Positions 1 through 11,700 of a stretch of DNA of 64,000 nt are shown here, one piece after another (the stretch's first letter is position 1; each line of letters opens with the position of its first letter). The position numbers were made by a program, and so were the translations under genes. Below the pieces are notes generated by a model. It ran no database searches. It saw only the letters and a list, made by a program, of their open reading frames with translations, and was not told the DNA's origin. This stretch comes from Galerina marginata (lineage: Eukaryota > Basidiomycota > Agaricomycetes > Agaricales > Galerinaceae). The stretch lies in the NCBI GenBank assembly GCA_023014335.1, contig JAECYW010000002.1, positions 1,736,001-1,800,000 of the forward strand, in the 5' to 3' direction.

Positions 1-1169
1 TTTTGGATGGCAATACCAACTTCTACCGCACTGGCCAATTCCATATGTATGCTTATGGCCCGACCTCGCTTTTCAACTACGGCGATCATGGGCCGAACAA
101 ATTTTCCACGACGGCCAACTCCATGTTCTTGTATTCCAAACACTATAATCAGCCGAGCTACGCTCTGTTCCAACGCGAGCAACAAGACGCAGCAGAGCCG
201 TGGAGTATGTTCTGGTATGACCCCACCGTTTCGGGAGCCTTCTGGGATGGTACACCACTGGACCTATTCTTCGATAACGGCCTGGATCAATGGGCATCGA
301 TGAGGAGCAGCTGGACGGACCAACACGCGTTATTTGTTGCTATCAAGGCTGGACAAAACCAACACCATCAAACTCACAATGACCTTGATGTTGGTGACTT
401 CGTACTCGATGCCCTTGGCACGCGCTGGGCAGGCGAGCTCGGGTCTGGTGACTATTTATCCAAGGACTATTTCTTAAGTGACGCACAAGATGCAACCCGT
501 TGGATGTACTACAGGAAAATGACGGAGGGGCAGAACACGATCCTAGTCAACAAGTCGAACCAAAATGTGCTCGCTGCGCCTACTGTCAAGCACGGTACTA
601 CCAACACGACGCAAGGCTCAAGCACCGTCATTGATATTACAAAGGATTCTACGGCCTTCTGGACGACCGATATGACGTCTGCCTACTTCTCTGCGTAAGT
701 CCGCTGATGATTTATATCCGCAAGTTTTTATGATCAATTCTACAGGCAATCGGTGAAACGCGGCGTTCGCATGCTCAATGCCCGCAAGCAGGTGCTTCTT
801 CAGGATGAACTTAACGTCCAAAGCGAGGTCCAATGGCGCATGCACACCAACGCCACCGTTACAATCGATAGCTCTGGGACCTCGGCGTCGCTGGCTCTGG
901 ACGGGCAGACTATGACAGTCCAGATCCTCAACGCGCCGTCCGGCGCCGCCTTCACCAAGTCAGATGCCACGCGATTCGCCAGCGATGTTACACCACCTGA
1001 TCCTGATCAGGCGAACCCGGACGTGACAGTGCTGATCATTGATCTCCCCGCTGGCACATACTCGCTCCAGGTGTTATTCAACCCGCAGTGGCCAGGAATG
1101 TCGTCGAGCGACTTTGTAACGCCGCCCTCTGTGGCGCTGGATAGCTGGTCGTTGACGAGCCACAATTAG
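1..1169 (+). CDS. Heparinase II/III-like polysaccharide lyase family protein, 3' part
   Basis: Only the C-terminal part lies in the window; the 5' end is cut off and the frame is open from base 3. Exons <1-694 and 746-1169, with a 51-nt GT-AG intron. The predicted part has about 370 residues. The segment around HQTHNDLDVGDFVLDALG resembles the catalytic His-containing stretch of heparinase II/III-fold enzymes, where an H-x-x-D/N cluster is followed by a beta-sheet domain. The remaining part is rich in beta-type, Ser/Thr-rich sequence, as in the C-terminal sandwich of that fold. Family knowledge suggests a secreted enzyme acting on uronic-acid polysaccharides; substrate cannot be told from sequence. 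A signal peptide would lie outside the window. Family assignment is by recall of motif layout. Confidence 0.72.
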
Positions 1170-1402
1170 TTACTCTATAACATATATCCCAGACATTTAA
1201 TACGGACGGACAGTTGCGATGTTTTTAGCTTTGCGTAGATTTACGGACATCTGAATGACATGTGTATGATGAAGGGATGTGTGGTTGTGTTTGCGTGTTA
1301 CCATGGCAGAGGTTGAAATGGAGGAGTTACGCTCTTTGTCCACTGCTCCCCACTGCCCCGACGTTTTTATCCAGACTCCTTGACGGTGTCGCGTCTCCAG
1401 CC

Positions 1403-2457
1403 ATGTTCTCGTCTAGATCCCTCGTCCCTCTCTTCGTCTATCTCTCCCTCCTTCTCGCCTTCGTCGATGCCCACGATGTCCCCCTGCTCCAGCGCGACCA
1501 TGCCATGAAGCGACTCGTCAGGAAACGCTCCCCAGCTCCCCCCCAGACTGTTCCCGGCAATGGCTTGCCTGATACAGCCGTCGCAGGTGCAGGCGCGATA
1601 CCCATTCCCGACGACCCCAAGTCAATCTCGTCTTCGTCAGCCTCGCAGTCGTCAAGCTCTGTGTCCTCATCCAGTTCGTCGTCTTCAGTTAGTTTTTCTG
1701 TTCTTTTTGCTTCTCCTTCAAATACTCATGATCAACTCAGTCGGCCAGCATATCCTCGAACTCTCTGACCTCCGCCTCTTCTTCCTCCACCTCCGCTAGC
1801 TCCTCTAGCTCCTCCTCGTCTTCCAGCTCTTCAACCACCGCGGCACCAGCTGCTCAGACTTCTGAGGCTCTCAATCTGACCGATGCTCCTCCACCTGCGA
1901 GCATCAGCACTGTCATTCCCACTGTCACCAGAACAAAGTCAGCCAGTGCAGCCGAAGACACCTCCGTACCTGCTCCCCTGTCCGGCGTTGCAAAGACAAA
2001 AAGCACAACCTTGACTGTGCTTATCGCCGTTGCCGCTTCTATCGGAGGTGTCGCCATCCTTTGGACCATCTTCCGCAAGTGGAAGCTTTCCAGCTCCAAG
2101 AAGTTCGACGAGCGGCTTAACCCAATCGATTGGCAGCCCACCAGCGGCGAAGACGGTGTCATCCCCACCCATCGCCGTGTGCCCTCCGGCTCTTCTTACC
2201 ACTCGGGGTCAGGCCATGGCCACGGCAACAACGCTGGTCGTGGCTTTACTCCCCTCGACCATGACTTCACCGCCGGTCCTTCGCATGTGAGCAATAACTC
2301 GCCCGTTGGTGGATATGCCGATTTAGCTCGCGGCCCAAGTCCCCTGCCCCCTATGCAAGAGAACCTCCAACGTGGCCCCAGCTTCAACCGTGGCTATGAG
2401 CAAGGAGTACCTCTTCACCACGGAAATAGCGAGGCGTACGGAGGTATGAGGTATTGA
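1403..2457 (+). CDS. Ser-rich single-pass plasma membrane protein (Mid2/Wsc-like topology)
   Basis: Exons 1403-1687 and 1741-2457 give 333 residues. Residues 1-23 form a signal peptide (MFSSRSLVPLFVYLSLLLAF). Residues about 76-127 are almost entirely Ser/Thr/Ala, a likely heavily O-mannosylated rod. A single hydrophobic segment at about 184-206 (TVLIAVAASIGGVAILW) is followed by basic FRKWK and a cytoplasmic tail rich in Gly, His, Pro and Ser. This is the layout of fungal cell-wall stress sensors, but no cysteine-rich WSC domain is present, and the likeness to Mid2 is in architecture only. The start is the first ATG giving a signal peptide. The tail motif RLNPIDWQP recurs in basidiomycete proteins of this type as far as I recall; function is not established. 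Confidence 0.72.
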
Positions 2458-2878
2458 AAGTTGTCACAAAATTACTGTCCCGACTCTACTCCATTCCCCT
2501 ACGGTTTTGCGTGGATGGCCACCCTTTCCATTCCATTCAAGCCGGCGTTCCTTCCTCCTCACACTCGTTTGTCTCTTTTTGAAGCGCCGCTGGGTTATTA
2601 CGGCCACAATCAATAAACTACTTTCTTTTTTTGTGATTAAATTGAGTTATAATCTCTATTTTCTCAATATACCCCGGACAGTTTCTTATTTTTATTTCGT
2701 TCACGAACATCTCATGCTCATTTCATTTCTCATTCGCCATTTTAACCCCATTTGGTTCATAGGTAGAGGAATAACGTACACACAAATATAGAGTGCGTGC
2801 AAGTTCCTTTTGGCTACCCACTTTCAGGGATTGGACCTATTCTTCTCATTTCGTCTCATAGTAACTACTGTTTACGTG
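2458..2878. other. Convergent intergenic region
   Basis: AT-rich 3' flank between the Ser-rich membrane protein and the Ima1-like gene, which converge here. It must hold both transcript ends. Short A+T stretches resembling polyadenylation context are present (around 2610-2700). I see no gene, repeat or RNA structure that I could defend. Confidence 0.6.
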
Positions 2879-4709
2879 CTAAGATGCCCAATGGATGAGG
2901 CCATGCCATTTCATGGTGTACCCTACGCTAGCTACTAATATTCCAAGGAACAACGTATATAGAGGAGCCCATTTCCGCAGGTGGTTTGTAAATATACGTG
3001 ATAAGCTCATACTTGCGTTGATCTGTCTATCATCTTGGAAAGGCATCGGTTCATCCTGTATTCGCGTGCTCTCAAAAAGACCCTCTAGGCCGGTGGGCTT
3101 CTCGGGCGCGAAAAATCGTTGAGGTCGTAACCAGTTGTTGTCGCTGTCAGGTGGTACGCGGTTGCTAGAGGACGGAGTTGCGTCCGGGTTTGTCGGTGTC
3201 CAATCCATCTCATCATCATTGGTTTCTTGTTTGGGAACGGGTGGGTGAATCGTGCCTTGCAGCGATGGCAGGCCAAATACAGGTTTGGTACGGGATATCA
3301 CTGGCTTGGAGGACAGCGACAGGGAGAGGAGAGCATCGGGCTCGAGTGAAGGGAATTTGGAAGCGGTGGGCGTCGTTCCCCGCGAATCTGGATTGGGTGT
3401 GCCCGAGCGAGATTTGTCGAACCTGTGCGCATGGGTGTCCACGAGGCGAATGGAGGGCGGTTGTTGTACCCGGAGTACATAATATGACGATACAACAGTC
3501 TTGGGCACAAACACTGGGGTTAGTATCGAGACTTGATGGAAACATAGGAGACGGCATACAGTGAGTTCTATTGAAAAGGCTGTGAGAAGGTACATTCGGT
3601 TTTTGAGTTGGAAAACGTGTATGTCGGGTCGAAGCCGTCGCGCCGATAAAATAATGGACGAGCACATCCGTACAGTCCAGGCAAGTATCTGAAGCATCTA
3701 CAAAAGATATTAAAAATAAGAAATATATGTTGTAATCGATACCATACATTATAGGTGCGTTTGCCGTGTATTCGAACATCACGACCTTGCAGTTGCGCTT
3801 TCCGAAATGACGCAAACGTGGGATCCCAGGCCGTCCACAGCAAGGATATGCCTACAAGGAGGGGCAGTATAGGGTATATGAAGGACAAACGGCTGAAGGG
3901 GTGATAACCGTATGCAGCTAATTAAGATTATAAGTGGGAATCTTATTGTTGAATGAATTTTGAATTGCACGGTACGTACCACTAAAAGTGCCTATCATCG
4001 ATACACAGAGGGTAGCTGCCCATAGACACCCCCGGACCTTCCACCAGAATATCGTTTCCGAGGGCGTCGCTTCCCTCTCTAACGCATCGGGACCAGCTGA
4101 AACCCGTCTCCGACGTTCCTTCCCTTTGCTCAACCAGCCCCCGAGTGCTTTGACACGCGCCATTTGCTCTTTCCTTCGTATCTCTTCTTCTACTTGCGGG
4201 AGACACGACTCGCAGACAGGCGGATAACGGACGTGTAGCGACTCGCGGTACGCGGGTAGCATTTCGAGGCGGGATTCGTATTCAGGATCCTGACCCACGT
4301 TTAATTAAACTTTAGCCCTTCATGTTGGGACCCCATACGCACCTCTGGAGCAGGAAGGTAATTTGAGAGGAGGTTTATGATGAGCATTTGGTTGGTCTGG
4401 CATGAATGGCAAAATGGCCCGGGGCCATACAAGGTTGGCAGGCGGTCCTTGCTGGGAGAAGCTGGTGGCATATGAGGGAACGACACCAAATTTGTGGTAG
4501 GCGGGCATACCTCGTTTCGCGAAAGACCTCGAGTTCATCGCCTCTTCGTGCATGGCTGGCTCGTCGGATATAATTTCGCCTTTCTCATCGTATCTGTTCC
4601 AACAAGCACATGAGGGGCATTTAAAATTGCGGAGATTGACTGGTATGTGGATTGGCGACCGGCAGAAGAAGCATTGGATGTTGCTCTGGCGCCTGAACAA
4701 AGCCGGCAT
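2879..4709 (-). CDS. IMA1: Ima1-like inner nuclear membrane protein (Ima1_N zinc-binding domain)
   Basis: Five exons on the minus strand: 4709-4511, 4461-4343, 4289-3980, 3917-3748, 3697-2879; 538 residues. The N terminus carries the Ima1_N pattern: C13-x-x-C16, C31-x-x-C34, then FAKR, LPTLYG, C84-x-x-C87 and C132-x-x-C135, which would bind zinc. Several hydrophobic segments follow (about residues 180-330), then a polar linker and a last hydrophobic segment near the C terminus. Known family members (fission yeast Ima1, animal TMEM201/Samp1) sit in the inner nuclear membrane and link chromatin or LINC complexes to the envelope. The first acceptor at 4462 was chosen because it preserves the SPSKDRLPTLYG motif; a later AG breaks the frame. 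It shares a 118-bp divergent promoter with the SNAPc43-like gene. Confidence 0.85.
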
Positions 4710-4827
4710 CTGTCGAGAGTGGTGTGGAGGGAAGGTTCAGGTTGGAGTGGTAGTTGTTTGGTTCACGCGTCGCCGGCAAATAAGTTTCACCGATACACGT
4801 GAGGCGCGTTCTACGGGACGCATCATC

Positions 4828-5860
4828 ATGTCCATCACTCCTGCTCGCGGTGAAGTGGTTCTTCAGCCCAATTATTTCACTTCGTCGGTCTATGTGAACG
4901 CTCTACGCGATGACATCTCTACCCTTATCTTTCGTTATCACGAGGCTTACTCTCAATCAGGGTATACGAAGCCCTTTGCGTTGTTCAAGGCGGTCTGGCT
5001 GAATCTCGGATGGAATTGGCTTCAGTTCAAGGTTTTTGATAGCAGATCGCGCCAGACCTTTTTGGAAGTGACTTTGAGGCTATTTCTGGGTAAGCCACTC
5101 TTATCTCTACAGACACATCAGATCTCATCCAGGTTCGCAGAACGAGCCGTGAAGACAGAGGCACCGTTTACCAGAGCTGTTGCATTATTTGGACTGTATC
5201 TATTTTATTATACGCAGGTCAAGGACACGGCTCCCGCATTATACTGCCTGGAAAATATACCTATACCATGCGGCACGTCCTGCAAATTGTGCATTGAAAG
5301 TACCATGCTGAAATTGTGGTTATGCAGACCATTACCTCTCCTTGATGGCCATGCCGGAATCACTTACAAGTCCGAATGTTCTACCGCTACAAACGCACAT
5401 TGGATACATTTTGTCCTGCCTGAAGAAGGACCACGTTTTCTTTATCCTCCCGAAGAGTGAACTGTGCCCAATGAACCCTCGCGAGCTCCCGAGAGAGATC
5501 TATGCAGAGAATGGGGGTGGCTTGTCTGATCAAACCGCACAGAAGCGAAAAGGACGACCCGCACGACGGGAGAAAGGGAAGAAGGCTAGACAGGCTCTTG
5601 AAAGCTTGGATGAATGGTCGTTGGAGGACCACGCTGAGCAGATGAACGATGCCGTTGCTGACTACGAGGCGTCCAAGGCAGTGATGCTGGATGAAATACC
5701 GCCTGGGAGTGTGGACAGCGTGACGCGGGTCGTGGTCGACGGGCTGAAAGATGTGACGGGCGGTGATGGCGCAGGGATCGACGTCATCGCTGAGAGTGGG
5801 ATATTTGGCCTGGTGGGGAAAAAAGACTTGGCAGAAACTCTTGGCAAGCGGATTATTTAG
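4828..5860 (+). CDS. SNAPc subunit 1 (SNAP43)-like snRNA gene transcription factor
   Basis: Exons 4828-5089, 5141-5272, 5328-5860; 308 residues. The N-terminal half has the helical layout of the SNAP43 family: FNAL-like start, WLNLGWNWLQFKVFD, ERAVKTEAPFTRAVALFGLYLFYYTQ (residues about 80-115), then an IPIP motif and HYLSL, ending in FFILP. The C-terminal third is basic (KRKGRPARREKGKKARQ) and then acidic. In animals SNAPC1 is part of the complex that recognises the proximal sequence element of snRNA promoters for Pol II and Pol III. The second intron only restores the frame if it starts with GC (5273, gcacgt) and ends at 5327; no GT donor fits. Assignment rests on pattern recall and is moderately sure. 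Confidence 0.65.
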
Positions 5861-6001
5861 CCGATGGACCTACAAGCACCCATCGATGACGCAGTAGTTG
5901 TATGGTGACGCTCCAACAATCGTAGCTGCTGAGGTAAGCAAGAAGAGGGAGTGCGAAATTTGTTGTTGCCATCGTTGTGTACATCCTTTCCTTTACTCTC
6001 C

Positions 6002-8488
6002 ATGTCGTTCTTTGGCCCCAGTGCTCAGCGCCGCTACGTTCACCCTCCCAGTCCCTCCGACTCTCTCACAAATCTCATCCCACCGTCGCACGACAGATCC
6101 AACCACAACTCGCTTGTACGTCATATAGCTCGCCTTTTATCCCCCCTTGACCTCTGTTCTCTAGACACCCTACGACGCCACTCTCAGCAGGAATTCGTCC
6201 GCAGCTAATTCCATCTCAGACAAGGTCGGTAGAGGAGAAATTCGACTCTCCGTTTGCTCACCCTTCGTCCCAGTACTCCCTCTCGCCAGATCCTACTGCT
6301 TGGGGCTCCAACCTTTCGCCAGACTTTGTTGAGCCAGACGACTACCTTCACGACCCGGATCCACGAAGAGACCGCAAGCTTGATCATGGTGGAAATATCT
6401 TCACCTATCGCGGTTTTACGAACCTCGGCTTCCTCATTCTCCTTTGTCTGGGACTCTTGGGCCTCTTGTGCGTAATTTCTGACGAACATATTATCCCGCA
6501 TTTCTGACTTTTCCGCAGTGCTGGATATCCCCTCGTTTCACATCTTACCACCCGAACCCAGTCAACCCTAGGCGGCTTTAATTTGGGTGGAATCAATGCC
6601 AGCGGCCAAGTACGTAAAGTTCATCAGAATCCCTTTTTCTCACCGTCCTTATACTTATTTCAGGTGCCTAGTATGGTCGGAAACTGGGGGCTCGTAGACC
6701 TCGACACACCAGATTCCGTTTTTACGATTCCGTCTTACAATAACCCAAGCTCAGAACTACAGCTCATTTTCAGTGACGAGTTCAATACCGATGGTCGCAC
6801 CTTTTATCCCGGCGATGACCCCTACTGGGAAGCAGTAGACCTGCATTACTGGGCCGTACGTCCTACTCGTTCTATTTGATTTTGATCTTCTCGCTTATTT
6901 TACGCGACTTAGACCAATAATTTAGAATGGTACGACCCAGCAGCGATCACAACACGTAACGGCGCACTCGAAATCACCCTTTCCGAGAAGCCATCCCATG
7001 GTCTCAATTACCAGGGCGGTTTGATGGCTACATGGAACAAGTTTTGTTTCACTGGCGGTCTCGTACAAGTGTCTGTAACTCTTCCCGGAGCAAACAACGT
7101 TGTCGGTCTGTGGCCAGCCGTTTGGACGATGGGAAATCTGGGTAGGATATCTTATTGTCGTTGTGCCGTTTTGAGATTTACCTTTTTCGGGTAGGCCGAG
7201 CGGGGTATGGTGCAAGCCTCGAAGGGATGGTAGGACAGCATAATCATTATTTCTCTGTCCATCCTAATGCGTCTTTAGTGGCCATACACGTACGACGCCT
7301 GCGATGTGGGCACTGCCCCTAATCAAACCATCAATGGTCTACCTGCTGCCGCCACCATCAATGGTGACTCTACCGTCGGTGGCGCCTTGTCGTTCTTGCC
7401 AGGCCAGAAACTGTCAAGATGTACTTGCAAAGGAGAGTCCCACCCAGGACCCGTTCACTCCGACGGTACATACGTCGGCCGATCAGCCCCCGAGATCGAT
7501 GTCTTTGAAGCACAAGTATGTTTGCACTATATTCTTTTTCCTTGTAAACCTTTTCTCATTTCTTGCGAAATAGGTCACCCCACAGACTCCCGATGCCCCG
7601 CTATCAGGCCAAGTATCCCAATCGGCGCAGTGGGCTGTAAGTGAACTTTGGCTGGTCATGCGCCACATAGGACTAATCGGGATTTGGTACTCGGGTGTTT
7701 TAGCCATTCAACCAGGCCTATCGCTGGCAGAACACGACCGACAACTTGATCATTCCTAATGCTACCAAGTCCTGGTTCAACCCGTATGTTGGAAGCGCCT
7801 TCCAGCAATCTACATCGGTCGTTACTGAAACCAGTTGGTCACCTTTTTCTGTATTAATTTCCGACGTCGCCTTATCACCCCCCAGATCAAGCTTGTTACG
7901 AGTTAGAGGGAGGATGCTTCGCGACCTATGGCTTCGAGTACCGACCAGGATTTGATAACGGAGTACGTTCAATATTTTGCCACATTGTCCACTGGCTGAT
8001 TTATGTTGTAGTACATCACTTGGGTATCTGACAATGTACCATCGTGGACCCTGAACGCTCCAGGAATGGGCTCAGACAACACCGTCAACATCTCCGCCCG
8101 TGCAGTTCCTCAGGAACCTATGGTGAGCACAGCTCGCATTGCGAAAGACACCCTTTCTTACACCCACCTCGTAGTACTTGATAATGAACCTAGGGATGTC
8201 TGAAAACTTTGGTACCGTCGACTTCGAACACCTCACCTTCCCTGCTACGATGAGGGTCGACTGGATTCGGGTCTACCAACCAAAAAACGCCATCAACATT
8301 GGCTGTGACCCGAAAGGCTTCCCTACCCAGGCCTATATCAATCAGTACGTGGCTGTCAAATACCTTGGAGGGACGTTTCTCATTTCACACTCAGGTACAT
8401 CGGGGCATATACAAATCCCAACCTCACGACATGGGTAAATGATTTCGGACAACCGTTCCCTAAGAATAAACTATCAAGTCAGTGTTAG
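6002..8488 (+). CDS. KRE6: KRE6/SKN1-type beta-1,6-glucan synthesis-associated protein (GH16 fold)
   Basis: Fourteen exons: 6002-6115, 6165-6224, 6274-6467, 6519-6609, 6664-6855, 6913-7141, 7195-7229, 7279-7515, 7574-7636, 7704-7833, 7886-7962, 8012-8122, 8175-8344, 8395-8488; 598 residues. It is a type II membrane protein: a polar cytosolic tail, one membrane segment at about residues 105-131 ([19 protein letters not shown]), then a lumenal glucanase-like domain. The GH16 signature EIDVFE is present at residues 377-382, with Glu377 and Glu382 in the catalytic positions. [12 protein letters not shown] and the C-terminal [11 protein letters not shown] are family landmarks. Kre6 proteins act in the secretory pathway to make cell-wall beta-1,6-glucan. 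Exon 3 begins at 6274 because reading through 6225-6273 shifts the frame. Confidence 0.92.
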
Positions 8489-8752
8489 AATTATTGGCTT
8501 TTAATGTAGATGCGTCGCTTTCGTAATAACCCACATTTAGTGTAAATACCAACCTCTTTATTGATGGGACAATTTCTTCTATTCCCTCCTTCAAACTGGC
8601 TTTGATATTTCAGTATGTAGGATAGACGTCGTGTACATGCAGGACATTGGAAATCCAAATGATATGTGTATGTAGTGAAAAAATTGCATGTGTGAATGAA
8701 TACTCAGGACTATGTATTAGGAAGAACGATAACGTAGACGACAACGAAGGTG

Positions 8753-11700
8753 CTAATGGGAATCCTTAAGCAAGGACCGTAATTTAATCAACGTCCGTTC
8801 TAATGTGATGATTCCGCCTGCAGACAATCGCGGAACTGCAAGGTCTTGATCCTCCAGGGCGATTTCTGAGTTGGCTTTGCTCTTCCGTACTAGGTGTTCG
8901 GCATCATCGATAACCTTTTGTAGGCGGCGCTCGTTGTGGTACAGCTGTGTTATTTCCGGCTCTAATCCTCCTAATGGAATCTCTAGTGCGCGACGGACAA
9001 ATCCGCGTGAGAGGACATAGGCTTTTTCACTGTATAAGCGGCTAGTAATAATAATTCAGTGCTGCGGTTGGCGCTATTCTAGGCAGGACGAACCTGTTTA
9101 TAGTGGCCTCTTCTGTACCCCTCAGTTTGTCATAAGCAGGTTCGCAAAACCATCTGAAACGATGATGTTAACGACATAGAAGGTTCAAAGGGAAAAAATA
9201 GAAACTGACGGCTCTTTGACAAGGACCAAACCTTGTATTGAAACAAAAGCTTGAAGCAACGATGAACGAGCCGCACTCCACACTTCGTGCTTATCGCCAG
9301 ACCATGTCCCAAGAATAGATAAGCAAACTTTACCCTCCTCATACAGGTTGCTAGTAACGCAAAATTAGGAAGTGCAGTCATATCAGTATCGGCAAGCTTA
9401 CGGATTTACTAGCGTTATTGTGAGTAAATGTCCAAAAGAATCGAATCAGGATCAAACATACCTCGTCCATTGCCATTGGTCCAGCTCAAAAAATGCGCGA
9501 TCGGAGGGCTGTGAGGAAAATTCGAATCTAACATCCAGTCGATTACGAAAGGTGCGTCTTGGTACGGGGTATTCTCAGGTCCCACGATAAGAGATCGAAG
9601 CAGGTCTGTCCGGTCTTCGTACGCTCGTACTAAAATAGAATCTAGAATCATAAAAGAATGTTTAAGATATGATGATGCTAAAAATGTTGGTCAACACAAA
9701 CCTGGTAGACTGCTGCGGAGCACCCGATACTCCTTACTCAGCCGCACTAAAAATGCTTTGGATGGTTGAGCAGGAGGCGACGAGAAGAAGGCGTGATCAG
9801 GTGGTGCAGAAGACAAAATCTCGAAGCGGTTCCATTTAATGCCGCCCGAGAAATCGTCGCTCTGAGAGTCAGCTGCTTGAATTGGGGTAGAGTCCTCAGA
9901 TATGTCCAAAGCAGGCAGAACCTCTTGAACAGGTTGTTTATATCCTGGGATGTCAGGCAGATCCGCCTCATTCGCGTCTGGAATCGGTGTTTCGGGTTCG
10001 GGCGACCACAACGCTCGGTCTACTTCCATGAGGTCTGTATCATCTTCATATTCCTGAACGCTGGTATCGTCGTCGCCATGAACGCCTCCTGTAGAGGATA
10101 ACTCCCATTCAACTGATAATTCAGGTTGTTGTTGGTCTTCTACATCCATAGCCCACTCATCCGCGTCGCTGTAGTGGGAACTTTCAGATCCGGCGTCCCA
10201 AACATCGTCCTCTAGTTGCTCGATTCCATCATAGAGCCGAGTCAACCTTTCCATCGGATATGTACAAACCGTCCAATCAGGATGGGTTACTTCTACAGTT
10301 CCATCCAAGTTCAGCTGTATTAAAAGGAAATTCGATTGCTTGAGTCGGACGTCATAAGAACGAGAAAGAAGCATACCCCAGTAACTTCGCCAGACCAGGA
10401 AAGTTCGCCGTCTCCCTTGGTTGGTCGTTGAATCAGCTTGTCTGGGGGCTGATCGTGCGCACGTTGAGCAGCGATACTGGACCCAAGGTCATGTAGCTCT
10501 TTTCTCCATCCCGAGTATTCGCCATTGCCATAGAATGGATTCTCCCGAACCCATGGTTCTATCTCACCAATTCGTGGAACTTTGGGCCTTTCCAATCCGT
10601 TTGTTGTCCCAGGTGTATGAATAAATACGAAATCACCCCGACGGACACCAAAGCCCTTCAGCATGCGGGTTGGCAGTATTGTGGTCGGAATTGCCATGAG
10701 CATCAATTTCTAAAAGCGATGCCAATTCAATCGCGCCTGTGTCTGGTAAGAGGATTAACGCGGTCCGCTCCGCCGCGTTTACAGATTGGACTATAGCTGG
10801 GCAGGATCCATCCTCGGTCTTCCATACAACGTGATCTCCAGGCCTTCAGGAGGGTTAGTTTGAAGAACGTCAAGCTGACACCATTGTTGTCTTACCAGCA
10901 ATCATATTCATCTGGATTCAGGTAAGGAATGACCTCCACTGATTTCAAAGTTTCCTTCTGCCCATCTTGCCACACTATCTCCAGCTCCGTCGACGTTTCA
11001 GTGACTAGAAACGTTTGAATTTGAATCACGCCGGTTGGGTCGCCTTGGTGGCCATGGGATGTGAAAGGCATCCCACTCGCGTTTTTCATGCGAACGCGAT
11101 CGCCCACTCTCATTTCCAGGTCAGAACGGCCTCGAATTAGCTTGAGTTGTCCGAGGTCTTCGCCATACCAGAATTTTTTCGGCCGCGTTTTGTTCTCCGC
11201 GATGCTGCTCTCAAGCTGTGTCGATGGTGAGCCGGGTCAACAGGTAATATCTCGTATAAAAAAACTCACAGCCTGATTCACAGCAAGCCATGCAATAGTG
11301 TATGTATTATGTTTCACGGCAACTACAATGTCTTTTCCCCCGATCTGCAGAAGTCCAAAAAGGTTTTGGACGTTAGGAGATGGAGGGAGGATATTCTGTA
11401 TTTAAGGTAGATTGAGGACGGCATGAATGGAGAAAACAAGACAGACGCACGGGACCCATCTCGCCAACAGTGAGTCGTGACCCAAGTTCGGGAAGGCGGA
11501 CAAGCTGCCCAGAAGAAATTTGGATGATCGATTCGTCAAACACCTAAGCGTTGGATAATATAGATGGTATTGACAGGGAGAAAAATGGATCCATACCTCG
11601 ATAATCTTAATCACAATGAGCCAAGTATTCTTGTCGAAAAAAATAAGTAACACATACCTGACCTATCCAATCGTCAAAAACGACGTAATCTCCGATCTCA

